Below are positions 1 through 7,873 of a stretch of DNA of 64,000 bases, one piece after another. Below the pieces are notes generated by a model that saw nothing but the letters and a program-made list of their open reading frames with translations, was not told the DNA's origin and ran no database searches. The position numbers were made by a program, and so were the translations under genes. Where the stretch lies: contig DATGZN010000014.1 of the NCBI GenBank assembly GCA_035297145.1, positions 1-64,000 of the forward strand, in the 5' to 3' direction. How positions within the stretch are numbered: the first letter of the stretch is position 1; the number at the start of each line of letters is the position of its first letter. This DNA is from QHXW01 sp035297145. GTDB taxonomy: Bacteria; Acidobacteriota; Terriglobia; Bryobacterales; Bryobacteraceae.

Positions 1-1
1 G

Positions 2-127
2 AAAACGGTGGCGGGGATGAGGAAGGTCAAGCTGCGCGGGCTAGAAAAAGTGAGTTGGTTATTCCAGTACGCGGTAGCGGCATACAATCTATGGCGAATC
101 CCACGACTAAGGCCGGCGGGAGCGTAG
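2..127 (+). pseudogene. IS transposase, C-terminal end (cut by window edge)
   Basis: Reading from base 2, an open frame of 41 codons ends at a TAG at 125-127. It contains the motif KVKLRGLEKV followed by AAYNLWRIPRL, which is the usual last segment of DDE transposases of the IS1182/IS5 kind (a basic stretch, RGL, then a hydrophobic helix with AxNL). The catalytic part would lie left of the window, so it cannot be said whether the element is intact. The following 100 bp are non-coding and end in a GGGCTATTTCAACAAGTTCC stretch near 230-249, a plausible right end of the element. Confidence 0.6.
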
Positions 128-259
128 TGCACAGCGGCGGATGGTGCCGAGTGCGCAGCTTGGAGAGCCAACCAGGCCTCGCGAGAATGTCCCATCCACG
201 CGAAAACTCGAATCGGAATGCCTGTGGACGGGCTATTTCAACAAGTTCCTAGGGATTTG

Positions 260-274
260 CTAGACTCATTCTAG
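260..274. promoter_or_regulatory. Inverted repeat before the antitoxin gene (candidate operator)
   Basis: CTAGA-CTCAT-TCTAG is a perfect 5-bp inverted repeat with a 5-bp spacer. It ends in the ribosome binding site AGGAG (273-277) of the antitoxin at 284. Ribbon-helix-helix antitoxins normally repress their own promoter by binding such short palindromes, so an autoregulatory operator is likely. That role is inferred; only the symmetry is seen. Confidence 0.4.
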
Positions 275-283
275 GAGATCTCT

Positions 284-529
284 ATGCCTACACTTTACGT
301 GGAGAATGTCCCGGACGATCTCTACCAAGCTCTCCGCGAGCGTGCGGACAAGCATCGCAAATCGATGGCCGCCGAGGTGCTATCTCTTCTCGAGGAGAAC
401 GTTCCCACAGCCGCCGAACTCAAACGCCGCAAGGCGTCCTTTCGCCGGATCCTGCAGATCAGAAAGGCGGCCAAAACGGGCGCTTTCCCTACCGCTGAGG
501 AGATGCAGCGAGAGGACCGGGCCCGGTGA
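284..529 (+). CDS. FitA/VapB-type ribbon-helix-helix antitoxin
   Basis: An 81-residue protein whose first 45 residues have the ribbon-helix-helix layout of FitA-like antitoxins: a beta strand (TLYVENVPDDLY), then two helices with the RKSMAAEV turn. The charged C-terminal tail is the part that usually wraps the toxin. It should bind and neutralise the PIN-domain protein encoded next and repress the shared promoter. Its TGA overlaps the GTG start of the toxin gene (GTGA at 526-529), so the two are translationally coupled. AGGAG at 273-277 supports the ATG at 284. The pair sits directly beside a transposase end. Confidence 0.85.
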   Translation: MPTLYVENVPDDLYQALRERADKHRKSMAAEVLSLLEENVPTAAELKRRKASFRRILQIRKAAKTGAFPTAEEMQREDRAR

Positions 530-951
530 CGGCCGTGGTTGCCGATGCCAGCGTGCTGTTCAAATGTTTCTTTCGGCAAGAGCCGCTCGCAGAGCACGCC
601 ATTGAGCTCCTGCAGCGCAATGCAGCCGGCGAACTCCGGGTAGTCGTTCCAGATCTCTTCTGGCCGGAATTCGGCAACATTCTCTGGAAAGCCGTGCGTC
701 TGGGCCGCTGCTCTCACGAATCCGCAGTTGCGTCGATCTCCGAAATGCGGACGCAAGAACTGGCGACGCTTGCTTCCTACGAGCTGATCCACGACGCCTT
801 CGCCATCGCCACGCGCTTCCAACGTTCCATGTACGACAGCGTATATGTTGCACTCGCCGTTTCTCTTCGAACACATCTCGTGACTGCCGACGAGCGCCTC
901 GCCAACGCTCTCGCGCCACACCTGCCCGTCAAATGGCTCGGGACATCGTAG
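526..951 (+). CDS. PIN-domain ribonuclease toxin (VapC/FitB type)
   Basis: A 141-residue PIN domain. The conserved acidic residues that bind Mg2+/Mn2+ are visible: Asp7 in VADASV, Glu48 in FWPEFGN, Asp104 in MYDSVYVALA and Asp122 in VTADERL. Proteins of this family cut RNA, often tRNA or rRNA, when released from the antitoxin. The start is GTG at 526, overlapping the antitoxin stop by four bases. All active-site residues are kept, so the toxin looks functional; the RNA target cannot be read from sequence. Confidence 0.88.
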   Translation: MTAVVADASVLFKCFFRQEPLAEHAIELLQRNAAGELRVVVPDLFWPEFGNILWKAVRLGRCSHESAVASISEMRTQELATLASYELIHDAFAIATRFQRSMYDSVYVALAVSLRTHLVTADERLANALAPHLPVKWLGTS

Positions 952-990
952 GTCCCATCAGCCTTCTTTGTGTAGAATCAAGACTCCTGC

Positions 991-2229
991 ATGACCGCCT
1001 CGTCTGCCGTGCAAGTCCGTCTCACGTTCGTGCAGTGGGTCGTGCTTGGGCTGCTAGTCATTTCCATCGGCGTCAACTACATCGACCGTGGCACTCTGGC
1101 CGTAGCCTCGCCGTTCCTGATCGCGGAGCTGCATCTCACCAAGACCCAGCTCGGTACTCTCTTCTCCACTTTTTTCTGGACATATGCCGCGTTTCAGCTG
1201 GCTGCCGGATGGCTGGTAGACCGCTACGACGTGCGCTTTGTACTCGGCGCCGGATTTCTCATCTGGTCCGCGGCGACGTTGCTCACCGGACTAGCAAATT
1301 CCTTCACCGCCATTTTCGTTCTGCGCTTGCTACTCGGAATGGGTGAGTCCGTCGCCTATCCGTCCTATTCGCGTATCCTCGCACGTGGCTTTCCCGAGGG
1401 CCAGCGCGGCATCGCAAACGCGCTGATCGATGCCGGTTCCAAATGCGGCCCTGCTCTCGGCGTGTTCATCGGAGGTCTGGTAGTCGGCCACTTTGGATGG
1501 CGGGCGCTGTTTCTCGTCCTTGGATTCGGAGGCTTGCTCTGGCTGATCCCTTGGGGTATCTGGGGTCCCCATCCCGCCACGGTGGAACTACCGCGTAATG
1601 GGGATTGCCCCGGCATCCTTGAAATCCTGGCCAAACGCAGCGCATGGGGAACGTTTTTAGGACTCTTCTGCGTGAACTACGCCTGGTACTTTCTGGTATT
1701 TTGGCTGCCGCCCTACCTCGTGATGGAGCGGCACTTCACCGCGAACATGATGGCGGTGTTCGGCTCCATGCCATTCTGGGGCCTTGCACTATCGTCGGCG
1801 ACGTGCGGATGGGCATCCGACCGTTGGATCGCTCGCGGTGGAAGCCCTACGCGCGTGCGGAAAACCTTCATGGCCACCGGCATGCTGCTCAGCACTATGA
1901 TTCTCTCCGTGGCGATCGTTCATGATGCAACCACGTCGATGGTGCTGCTGGTCATAACCAGCCTATGCTTCGGCTTGTTCACGTCCAACCTCTGGGCCAT
2001 CACCCAAACGCTCGCGGGCCCTGAAGCTGCAGGCAAATGGACCGGATGGCAGAACATGTTCGGAAATTTCGCCGGCATCTTCGGCCCTTGGTTTACCGGA
2101 AAAATAGTCGACGCTACCGGCCAGTTCCTGTTAGCGTTTGTGGCCGTCTGCGCAGCCCTGATCATCGGCGCCTTCGCCTTCACCGTGATTGTCGGCGAGC
2201 TCAAGCCGGTCGAGTGGCGCGCGCGCTGA
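991..2229 (+). CDS. MFS transporter, anion:cation symporter-like
   Basis: 412 residues with twelve hydrophobic segments and a cytoplasmic loop between helices 2 and 3 reading GWLVDRYDVRF, the MFS signature A (G..(A/V)DRxxxR). The opening VNYIDRGTLAVA and the overall pattern resemble the anion:cation symporter group (hexuronate, tartrate, phthalate carriers). The substrate is probably an organic or sugar acid, but this is inferred from family resemblance. It stands alone between the toxin gene and the rph cluster. A 28-bp dispersed repeat begins just after the stop codon. Confidence 0.85.
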   Translation: MTASSAVQVRLTFVQWVVLGLLVISIGVNYIDRGTLAVASPFLIAELHLTKTQLGTLFSTFFWTYAAFQLAAGWLVDRYDVRFVLGAGFLIWSAATLLTGLANSFTAIFVLRLLLGMGESVAYPSYSRILARGFPEGQRGIANALIDAGSKCGPALGVFIGGLVVGHFGWRALFLVLGFGGLLWLIPWGIWGPHPATVELPRNGDCPGILEILAKRSAWGTFLGLFCVNYAWYFLVFWLPPYLVMERHFTANMMAVFGSMPFWGLALSSATCGWASDRWIARGGSPTRVRKTFMATGMLLSTMILSVAIVHDATTSMVLLVITSLCFGLFTSNLWAITQTLAGPEAAGKWTGWQNMFGNFAGIFGPWFTGKIVDATGQFLLAFVAVCAALIIGAFAFTVIVGELKPVEWRAR

Positions 2230-2230
2230 A

Positions 2231-2258
2231 CTCTGCGTCTCCGCGCCTCCGCAGTGAA
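2231..2258 (-). repeat. Dispersed repeat copy 1 (GCAGAGACGCAGAG type)
   Basis: On the minus strand this reads as the short repeat type containing GCGGAGGCGCGGAGACGCAG. It matches a second copy at 3776-3803 at 23 of 28 positions in the same orientation. Related short sequences are scattered in many bacterial genomes. It lies two bases after the MFS stop codon. Confidence 0.55.
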
Positions 2259-2306
2259 GTCTTCGAAATACCTGCTACCATCCGTAATTGGCCCGCGCAC
2301 ACTGCT

Positions 2307-2450
2307 ATGGCGAAGTTCAAACCCGTCAGACCGAAAAAGGCGAAAACTCCCCAGGTGCAAGGTGGCTTGCCTTGCGTCATTCTGCTCTTCGTGGGGATCG
2401 CGATCCTGTTCGTCGTCATGTTCCTGGTGCTCAAATATGCGAACGGATAA
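2307..2450 (+). CDS. Small single-pass membrane protein, unknown function
   Basis: 47 residues: a short basic N-terminus (MAKFKPVRPKKAK) followed by one strongly hydrophobic helix (residues about 20-42). The ATG is at 2307. The gene overlaps the start of rph (2437) by 14 bases, which suggests translational coupling with the tRNA-processing genes downstream. No domain is recognised. The basic head followed by a single membrane anchor is similar to small inner-membrane proteins of unknown role. It could be a chance frame, but the composition and coupling favour a real gene. Confidence 0.5.
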   Translation: MAKFKPVRPKKAKTPQVQGGLPCVILLFVGIAILFVVMFLVLKYANG

Positions 2451-3156
2451 CCGGCGGCTCGATCAGATGCGGCCGGTTGAGATCCAGACCGGTTATCTGA
2501 AAACGGCGGAAGGCTCCGCGCTCATCACCGTGGGAAACACGCGCGTCCTCTGCGCCGCCTCCATCGAAGACGGTGTGCCGCAGTTCCTGCGCGGCACCGG
2601 CAAAGGCTGGGTCACCGCTGAGTATGCCATGCTGCCCCGCGCCACGCTCAAGCGCACGCCGCGCGAAGTCTCAAAAGGCAAACCGTCCGGCCGTACACAC
2701 GAAATCCAGCGTCTGATCGGCCGCTCGCTGCGTGCCGTGGTCGATCTCGACGCCCTCGGCGAGCGCTCCGTTCTCGTCGATTGCGACGTCATCCAGGCTG
2801 ATGGCGGTACGCGCACGGCTTCCATCACCGGCGCATACGTTGCTCTCGCCATCGCCGTCGGTCAGCTTGTTCAGTTCGGCGCACTGAAGAAATCCCCGCT
2901 GGTCGATTTAGTTGCCGCCACAAGCGTTGGCATTGTTGGCGGCGATCCCATGATCGATCTCGACTATGAAGAGGATTCGCGCGCCGATGTCGACATGAAC
3001 CTGGTCATGACCGGCGCGGGCAAATTCGTCGAAGTGCAGGCCACCGCCGAGCATCACCCATTCGACGACGCGCAGTTGAGCCGCCTGGTCGAACTGGCGC
3101 GCGCCGGAATCCGCGAACTCGTCGAAATGCAGAAGCGGGCAATCCAATCGCGGTGA
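2437..3156 (+). CDS. rph: Ribonuclease PH
   Basis: 239 residues, the normal length for RNase PH, the phosphorolytic exonuclease that trims the 3' ends of tRNA precursors. Seen in order: the N-terminal RPVEIQTGYL, GTGKGWVTAEYAMLPRAT, the RTHEIQRLIGRSLRAVVD block, the phosphate/catalytic segment VDCDVIQADGGTRTASITGA, and the DLDYEEDSRADVDMN acidic cluster. The ATG at 2437 was chosen because it gives the family N-terminus; an open frame extends further upstream but overlaps the small membrane protein. The stop overlaps the GTG of rdgB (GTGA), so the two form an operon. Confidence 0.95.
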   Translation: MRTDNRRLDQMRPVEIQTGYLKTAEGSALITVGNTRVLCAASIEDGVPQFLRGTGKGWVTAEYAMLPRATLKRTPREVSKGKPSGRTHEIQRLIGRSLRAVVDLDALGERSVLVDCDVIQADGGTRTASITGAYVALAIAVGQLVQFGALKKSPLVDLVAATSVGIVGGDPMIDLDYEEDSRADVDMNLVMTGAGKFVEVQATAEHHPFDDAQLSRLVELARAGIRELVEMQKRAIQSR

Positions 3157-3746
3157 CGGTCTATTGCGCCACGGGTAATCCCGGCAAACTGCGCGAATTC
3201 TGCCTTGCCGCGCAGCAGTTCAGTGTCGACATTCAGGAACTGCCCGGTCTGGCGAATCTTCCACCGTGCGAAGAAACCGGCTGCACGTTCCAAGACAACG
3301 CCATCCTGAAGGCCAAATACTATGGCGAGCATGCTCCCGGCTTGTTGTTCGCGGATGACTCGGGCCTGGAAGTGGACGCGCTGGATGGTGCGCCCGGCGT
3401 GCTTTCAGCCCGCTACGCCGGCCCCGGCGCAACCGACGCGCTGAACAACACGTTGCTCATCGGAAATATGCGCGGCCGTGAGAACCGCCGGGCCCGTTTC
3501 CTTTGCGTGATTGCTCTTGCCGACCGCGGCAAATTGCTTCGCACGTTTCGCGGCACAGTTGAAGGTGAAATCTTGGAAGCGCCGCGCGGCGCTGGCGGCT
3601 TTGGGTACGATCCGCTGTTCTACTACCCGCACTACGGCCGCGCTTTCGGCGAAGTTTCCGCGGAAGAAAAAATGGCCGTGAGCCACCGCGGAAAAGCGCT
3701 CACGGCCTTATTTCGGTATCTTTCCGATTCCCCACGCAGGCGCTGA
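3153..3746 (+). CDS. rdgB: XTP/dITP diphosphatase (RdgB/HAM1 family)
   Basis: 197 residues. It hydrolyses non-canonical purine triphosphates (dITP, XTP) to monophosphates and keeps them out of nucleic acids. Family landmarks are present: ATGNPGKLREF near the N-terminus, FADDSGLEVDAL with the metal-binding acidic residues, GAPGVLSARYAG, GGFGYDPLF and the closing SHRGKAL. The GTG start at 3153 overlaps the rph stop by four bases. The rph-rdgB order is common in bacteria and supports both calls. Confidence 0.95.
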   Translation: MTVYCATGNPGKLREFCLAAQQFSVDIQELPGLANLPPCEETGCTFQDNAILKAKYYGEHAPGLLFADDSGLEVDALDGAPGVLSARYAGPGATDALNNTLLIGNMRGRENRRARFLCVIALADRGKLLRTFRGTVEGEILEAPRGAGGFGYDPLFYYPHYGRAFGEVSAEEKMAVSHRGKALTALFRYLSDSPRRR

Positions 3747-3775
3747 TACTGGGCTGCGCCCGGAGCAAGCGGTTT

Positions 3776-3803
3776 CTCGGCGTCTCAGCGCCTCTGCGGT
3801 TAA
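3776..3803 (-). repeat. Dispersed repeat copy 2, abutting the pnp stop codon
   Basis: Second copy of the GCAGAGGCGC-type repeat (23/28 identical to 2231-2258, same orientation). The TAA stop of pnp (3800-3802) is inside its edge, so the repeat has become the end of the pnp gene and the convergent rdgB-pnp junction. Confidence 0.55.
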
Positions 3804-5902
3804 TGCTTGGTGGTTTTCAGCTTCTCCCGCTGCTCCCGCAACACCGCCTTGCGGCTCAGCTTGATCTTATTACCTTCCATCGCGAGGACTTTCACCAGAA
3901 TCTGGTCGCCTTCCTTCAATTCATCACGCACTTCTTTGATGCGGTTCTCGGCGATCTCGCTGATGTGCAGCAGACCATCGGTGCCCGGGAAGATTTCTAC
4001 AAACGCGCCGAAATCCACCAACCGTACCACCTTGCCCAGATACGTCTTGCCCACCTCAGCCACTGCCGTGATGTCGGAGATGATCTGGATGGCCTTGTTC
4101 GCGGAGGCTTCATCGGCCGACGCGATGTGTATGGTGCCATCGTCGGACACGTCGATCTTCACGCCCGTCTGCTCGATGATGCCGCGAATCACCTTGCCGC
4201 CTGGCCCGATGACGTCGCGGATTTTATCCGTCGCGATATTCATGGTGTAAATGCGCGGCGCGTATTGCGACAGCGCAGCGCGCGGCGCGGCGAGCGCCTC
4301 CTGCATTTTGTCCAGGATGAACAGCCGGCCCCGGCGCGCCTGGTCTAACGCCTCCTGCATAATCGCGGCGCTGATGTTAGGTACCTTAATGTCCATCTGT
4401 AGCGCGGTAATGCCGTCGCGTGTGCCCGCGACCTTGAAGTCCATATCTCCGTAATGGTCTTCCGCGCCGGCGATATCGGTCAGGATGGCGTACTTGTCGC
4501 CTTCCTTCACTAGACCCATTGCCACGCCACCCACCGCCGCAGCCATCGGCACGCCGGCATCCATCAGCGCGAGGCTCGCCCCGCAAACCGAAGCCATGGA
4601 GCTCGACCCGTTGGATTCCAGGATGTCGCTCACCACGCGCAGAGTGTAGGGAAACACCGTGTCATCGGGAATTAACGTCAGGATGGACTTCTCAGCCAGC
4701 GCTCCGTGTCCGATCTCACGCCGGCCTGGGCCGCGCATGAAGCCTACTTCGCCCACGCTGAACGGCGGAAAGTTGTAGTGCAACATGAAACGCTTAGACG
4801 CCTCGCCCGGTTCAAGCAGCTCGATGCGCTGCTCATCATCCTTGGTGCCGAGTGTGACGGTGACCAGCGCTTGCGTTTCGCCTCGGGTGAAGATCGCCGA
4901 CCCGTGGGTGCGAGCCAACACACTGGTTTCGATGGTGATGGGCCGGATCTCGTCGAATGCGCGGCCATCAGGCCGGCGGCGATCGCCGAGCATCTGGTCG
5001 CGGAAGATCCGCTCCTTGAGCATGTCGTAGAGCTTGGCGGCTTCCTCGCGCTGTTCTTCCGGAAGACTCTCGCTCAGCCGCTTCTTGATTTCAGCAACCT
5101 TGGCGTAACTCTCGAGCTTCGGATACTTCTGCGTGTTCAGAGCGTCGGTGAGTTCCTTGCGCACCTGTTTTTCGATCTGTTTGTACAGCTGTTCGTTGAT
5201 GACAGGAGGCGTAAAGATCCGCTTCGGCTTTCCGGCTACCTTGACCATATCGCAGATCACGCCGGCGATCTTGCGGCAGCACTGATGTCCGTATTCGATG
5301 GCCTTGACCGCATCCGCTTCCGAAACCTGCTGTCCGCCGGCTTCCACCATCACGATACCTTCAGCGGTACCGGCCACCATGATGTTGAGCTTTGACTCGC
5401 GGGCTTCGGTATACGAGGGGTTTGGTACGCACTCGCCGTTCACCAGGCCCACCCTGACTCCGCCCAAAATGTGGGCAAACGGAATATCGGAAATGGCTAG
5501 AGCCGCTCCCGCGCCCACCACCGCCAGCGATGCCGGATCCTGCTCGGGATCGGCCGACAGCACCATGGCGATAATCTGCGTTTCGTTCAGATACCCTTCG
5601 GGGAACAGCGGGCGCACCGGCCGGTCGATCAGCCGGCTGGTTAGGACTTCCTTCTCGGATGGACGGCCTTCGCGTTTGATGAAGCCGCCTGGAATCTTTC
5701 CGGCGGCATATGTGTATTCACGGTAATCCACCGTGAGCGGAAAAAAGCCGGCGCCGGGCTTGGCTTCCTCGTTTGAACACGCCGTTACCAGAACGGCGGA
5801 ATCTCCGGAGCGGACTACAACCGCTCCGTTCGCTTGGCGGGCAATCCTGCCCGTTTCCAGCGTCAATTTACGTCCGTCTAAATCTACTTCGAATGTATGC
5901 AT
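3800..5902 (-). CDS. pnp: Polyribonucleotide nucleotidyltransferase (PNPase)
   Basis: 700 residues, full length. PNPase degrades mRNA 3' to 5' by phosphorolysis and is a degradosome component. Domains in order: first RNase PH fold (about 10-230), the all-alpha linker, second RNase PH fold (about 310-545, with GETQALVTVTLGT and the active-site stretch DIAGAEDHYGDMDFKVAGT), a KH domain (DVIGPGGKVIRGIIEQTG, about 560-615), and a C-terminal S1 domain (GKVVRLVDFGAFVEIFPG, about 620-690). It follows rpsO on the same strand, the conserved rpsO-pnp pair. A hairpin lies in the spacer between them (see 5998-6020). Confidence 0.97.
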   Translation of the reverse strand: MHTFEVDLDGRKLTLETGRIARQANGAVVVRSGDSAVLVTACSNEEAKPGAGFFPLTVDYREYTYAAGKIPGGFIKREGRPSEKEVLTSRLIDRPVRPLFPEGYLNETQIIAMVLSADPEQDPASLAVVGAGAALAISDIPFAHILGGVRVGLVNGECVPNPSYTEARESKLNIMVAGTAEGIVMVEAGGQQVSEADAVKAIEYGHQCCRKIAGVICDMVKVAGKPKRIFTPPVINEQLYKQIEKQVRKELTDALNTQKYPKLESYAKVAEIKKRLSESLPEEQREEAAKLYDMLKERIFRDQMLGDRRRPDGRAFDEIRPITIETSVLARTHGSAIFTRGETQALVTVTLGTKDDEQRIELLEPGEASKRFMLHYNFPPFSVGEVGFMRGPGRREIGHGALAEKSILTLIPDDTVFPYTLRVVSDILESNGSSSMASVCGASLALMDAGVPMAAAVGGVAMGLVKEGDKYAILTDIAGAEDHYGDMDFKVAGTRDGITALQMDIKVPNISAAIMQEALDQARRGRLFILDKMQEALAAPRAALSQYAPRIYTMNIATDKIRDVIGPGGKVIRGIIEQTGVKIDVSDDGTIHIASADEASANKAIQIISDITAVAEVGKTYLGKVVRLVDFGAFVEIFPGTDGLLHISEIAENRIKEVRDELKEGDQILVKVLAMEGNKIKLSRKAVLREQREKLKTTKH

Positions 5903-5997
5903 CTTGAGCTTCTCCCCGGCCGGGCTTTATACCTCGACCGGGTATCAATTTTGAGATTGGAGCGTGACAGGATTTGCGGCGGGCTGCGAATCGGTCC

Positions 5998-6020
5998 GGG
6001 AGCGAAACCATTTCACTCCC
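5998..6020 (-). promoter_or_regulatory. Stem-loop between rpsO and pnp
   Basis: On the transcribed strand a 10-bp stem, GGGAGUGAAA paired with UUUCGCUCCC (one G-U pair), closes a 3-nt loop. No run of U follows, so it is not a typical intrinsic terminator. In E. coli a stem-loop at this place is cut by RNase III and is the target of PNPase autoregulation; the same role here is inferred from position only. Confidence 0.45.
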
Positions 6021-6035
6021 CTTAACGAGCGCTCT

Positions 6036-6305
6036 CTAGTGGCGGATGGCGAGCTTTTGCAGAACAGCTTTGTAGCGTTCCGGGCTGGTGTTCTTCAAAT
6101 ACGTCAGAAGCCGGCGGCGCTTGGCAACCATCATTAACAAACCTCTACGCGAGGCGTGGTCTTTCTTATGCGCCTTGAAATGATCTGTGAGTTGGGCGAT
6201 CTGCCCGCTCAGGAGAGCAATCTGTACTTCCGGAGAACCCGTGTCCGACTTGTGGGTCTGATTCTTGGCAAGAATCTGCCGCTTTGCTTCTATCGCCAAT
6301 GCCAT
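6036..6305 (-). CDS. rpsO: 30S ribosomal protein S15
   Basis: 89 residues, the standard size. S15 binds 16S rRNA early in assembly of the small-subunit platform. The characteristic segments are present: TGSPEVQIALL, LTDHFKAHKKDHASRRGLL, the KRRRLLTYLKN block and the ending RYKAVLQKLAIRH. It is the first gene of the rpsO-pnp unit. A short perfect inverted repeat sits immediately upstream of the ATG and includes part of the presumed ribosome binding site, which fits autogenous control of S15 synthesis. Confidence 0.97.
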   Translation of the reverse strand: MALAIEAKRQILAKNQTHKSDTGSPEVQIALLSGQIAQLTDHFKAHKKDHASRRGLLMMVAKRRRLLTYLKNTSPERYKAVLQKLAIRH

Positions 6306-6309
6306 TCTA

Positions 6310-6322
6310 GAGCTTACAGCTC
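6310..6322 (-). promoter_or_regulatory. Hairpin in the rpsO leader, over the Shine-Dalgarno region
   Basis: On the transcribed strand GAGCU-GUA-AGCUC forms a perfect 5-bp stem four bases before the ATG; the preceding AAGGAG runs into its 5' arm. S15 represses its own translation in several bacteria through leader structures near the start codon, with different folds in different phyla. The structure is seen; control by S15 is inferred. Confidence 0.4.
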
Positions 6323-6400
6323 CTTGTCTTCTCTTTATCTCGTTTTGATACGTTTAATAGAATAGCACAACCCGGTTACAGGCGTGCCTGTCAAATTCCC

Positions 6401-6871
6401 TCAATACACGCGGAAGCAGAAAACCGTGTTCGATCCCTGCGGCGAAATGGAATACTCGCCGTTCGGGAGATCCTGGTTCACTTCGAGCTTGTAGAGGTCG
6501 TCACCGACCTTCGTGACCGTGCTGATCACCGGCTTCGCCACCGGTTTGCCCTTGTGCGTCAAAATCACCTCACGGTTGCCATTCTTGGACTCCAACCTGA
6601 AGACCTCCAACTGGTCGGGGTTGATCTTGTCCGCCCGGATGATGAAAATGGGGCTGTTTAGGGGCGTCGCGGCGGACGAAGTCGCACCTGGGATTACGGC
6701 GATGTGATCGCCTTTGCGGTCCTGCTCCTTGGCTTCGCCGGCTTCCGTAGCGGTGAGATTATCGGCGTGAACCAGGTACGGCAGATCCGCCTTCTCCGGC
6801 TGAGGCCCCGTGTACTTCTGGCCAAACAAAATTCCCGAACAAATCAATACAACTGCAAGTCTTCGCAACAT
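6401..6871 (-). CDS. Secreted protein of unknown function
   Basis: 156 residues with a clear N-terminal signal peptide (MLRRLAVVLICSGILFGQ). No catalytic motif is recognised. The mature part is rich in beta-strand-type alternation (EVFRLESKNGNREVILT, YKLEVNQDLPNGEYSIS) and ends in VFCFRVY, a pattern frequent in acidobacterial secreted proteins of unknown role. It lies 12 bases after the HAD hydrolase gene on the same strand, so it is probably the last gene of the cutA-HAD operon. Function unknown. Confidence 0.75.
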   Translation of the reverse strand: MLRRLAVVLICSGILFGQKYTGPQPEKADLPYLVHADNLTATEAGEAKEQDRKGDHIAVIPGATSSAATPLNSPIFIIRADKINPDQLEVFRLESKNGNREVILTHKGKPVAKPVISTVTKVGDDLYKLEVNQDLPNGEYSISPQGSNTVFCFRVY

Positions 6872-6883
6872 TTGTTCCTGATT

Positions 6884-7540
6884 TTATCTGTTTCGAAGCC
6901 ACGGCTCCAGATCCTCGCTGTTAAAATCGCGAATCTCCAAATCGACGCCCGGCAATTCCCGGTGGGTGGTCGTAATGCCGACCACCGCCATCCCAGCCGC
7001 CCGTGCCGCCTCAATTCCGGGCAATGAATCCTCGAAAACCACACAATCGCGCGGCGCTACCTCCAGCAGTTCGGCTGCCCGCAAGTAGATGTCAGGATGC
7101 GGCTTAGGATTCGGAACCTGGTGTCCATCAACCAAGACCCGAAAGTACGGCCGCAACTGCGCTTCCTCGATCAAAAACTCGACGTTCTCCGGCTCCGCGT
7201 TCGTGGCCATGCCCACAGGCTCCCCGCAGTGCCGCTCGAGAAACTCCCGTACACCGGGAACGAGTGACTCATTCAATGCCGGACGGATCATCTCGCGGTA
7301 AAGCTGCTCTTTGGCTGCTCCGTGCGCGTACACCTCCTCATCCGACAAGTGAGCACCGAAGAAATCCCGCACGATGTCGTCGTTGCGCTTGCCGTACATG
7401 CGCTGCTGCATGGCTTCATCGGTTTCGATGCCGTGTCGCCGGTTGTATTCCGCCCATGCCTGCCGGTGCCACCGGTTGGAGTCGATGATCACGCCATCCA
7501 TATCCAGAATCAGAGCTTGTTTACGCGCCAAGCTCGCCAT
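6884..7540 (-). CDS. HAD-superfamily hydrolase, beta-phosphoglucomutase-like
   Basis: 218 residues. Motif I is ILDMDGVIIDSN, with the nucleophile Asp and the +2 Asp; motif III/IV is FEDSLPGIEAARAAGM; a helical cap (about 18-85) is inserted between motif I and motif II. This is HAD subfamily IA with a small alpha cap, the layout of beta-phosphoglucomutases and sugar-phosphate or phosphoglycolate phosphatases. The substrate cannot be assigned. The start codon lies inside the end of cutA (20-base overlap), so it is translated with cutA. Confidence 0.88.
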   Translation of the reverse strand: MASLARKQALILDMDGVIIDSNRWHRQAWAEYNRRHGIETDEAMQQRMYGKRNDDIVRDFFGAHLSDEEVYAHGAAKEQLYREMIRPALNESLVPGVREFLERHCGEPVGMATNAEPENVEFLIEEAQLRPYFRVLVDGHQVPNPKPHPDIYLRAAELLEVAPRDCVVFEDSLPGIEAARAAGMAVVGITTTHRELPGVDLEIRDFNSEDLEPWLRNR

Positions 7541-7841
7541 CCATCCAGTTCAGATAATTTCGTGCGCCATCGACTACCGGCATCGCGATCACTTCCGGAA
7601 CTTCGTAGGAATGCAGTTTCTCCAGTAACGTGCGCAGAGCGTCGAAACGCTCCCGGGATGACTTGATGATCAGCAGCACCTCCTGTGAATCCTCTATCTT
7701 CCCCTGCCAGCGGTAGATGCTTCGGATGGCTGGGACCAGGTTCACGCAGGCCGCCAACCGCTCGTTAACAAGTCCGCGCGCGATCTTTTCCGCCTCTTCG
7801 GCGCTTGATGCTGTGCTGAACACAACTATTTTGTCCGTCAT
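7521..7841 (-). CDS. cutA: Divalent-cation tolerance protein CutA
   Basis: 106 residues, the usual length of CutA1, a very stable trimeric ferredoxin-like fold linked to copper and divalent metal tolerance. Family sequence is visible: VVFSTASSAEEAEKIARGLV, RLAACVNLVPAIRSIYRWQGKI, EVLLIIKSSRERFDAL, and the ending HSYEVPEVIAMPV. It starts a minus-strand operon with the HAD hydrolase and a secreted protein. The upstream gene at 7874 is divergent with a very short spacer. Confidence 0.93.
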   Translation of the reverse strand: MTDKIVVFSTASSAEEAEKIARGLVNERLAACVNLVPAIRSIYRWQGKIEDSQEVLLIIKSSRERFDALRTLLEKLHSYEVPEVIAMPVVDGARNYLNWMDGELGA

Positions 7842-7873
7842 ATTTGAATTTGGCTAAGCAGGGGCTTCATCCG

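Noticed and set aside
322..921. Minus-strand frame of 199 codons over the toxin-antitoxin genes
   Set aside because: Antisense to both well-recognised genes; product is low in recognisable structure.
4706..5395. Plus-strand frame of 229 codons inside pnp
   Set aside because: It is fully antisense to well-conserved PNPase domains and has no family features.
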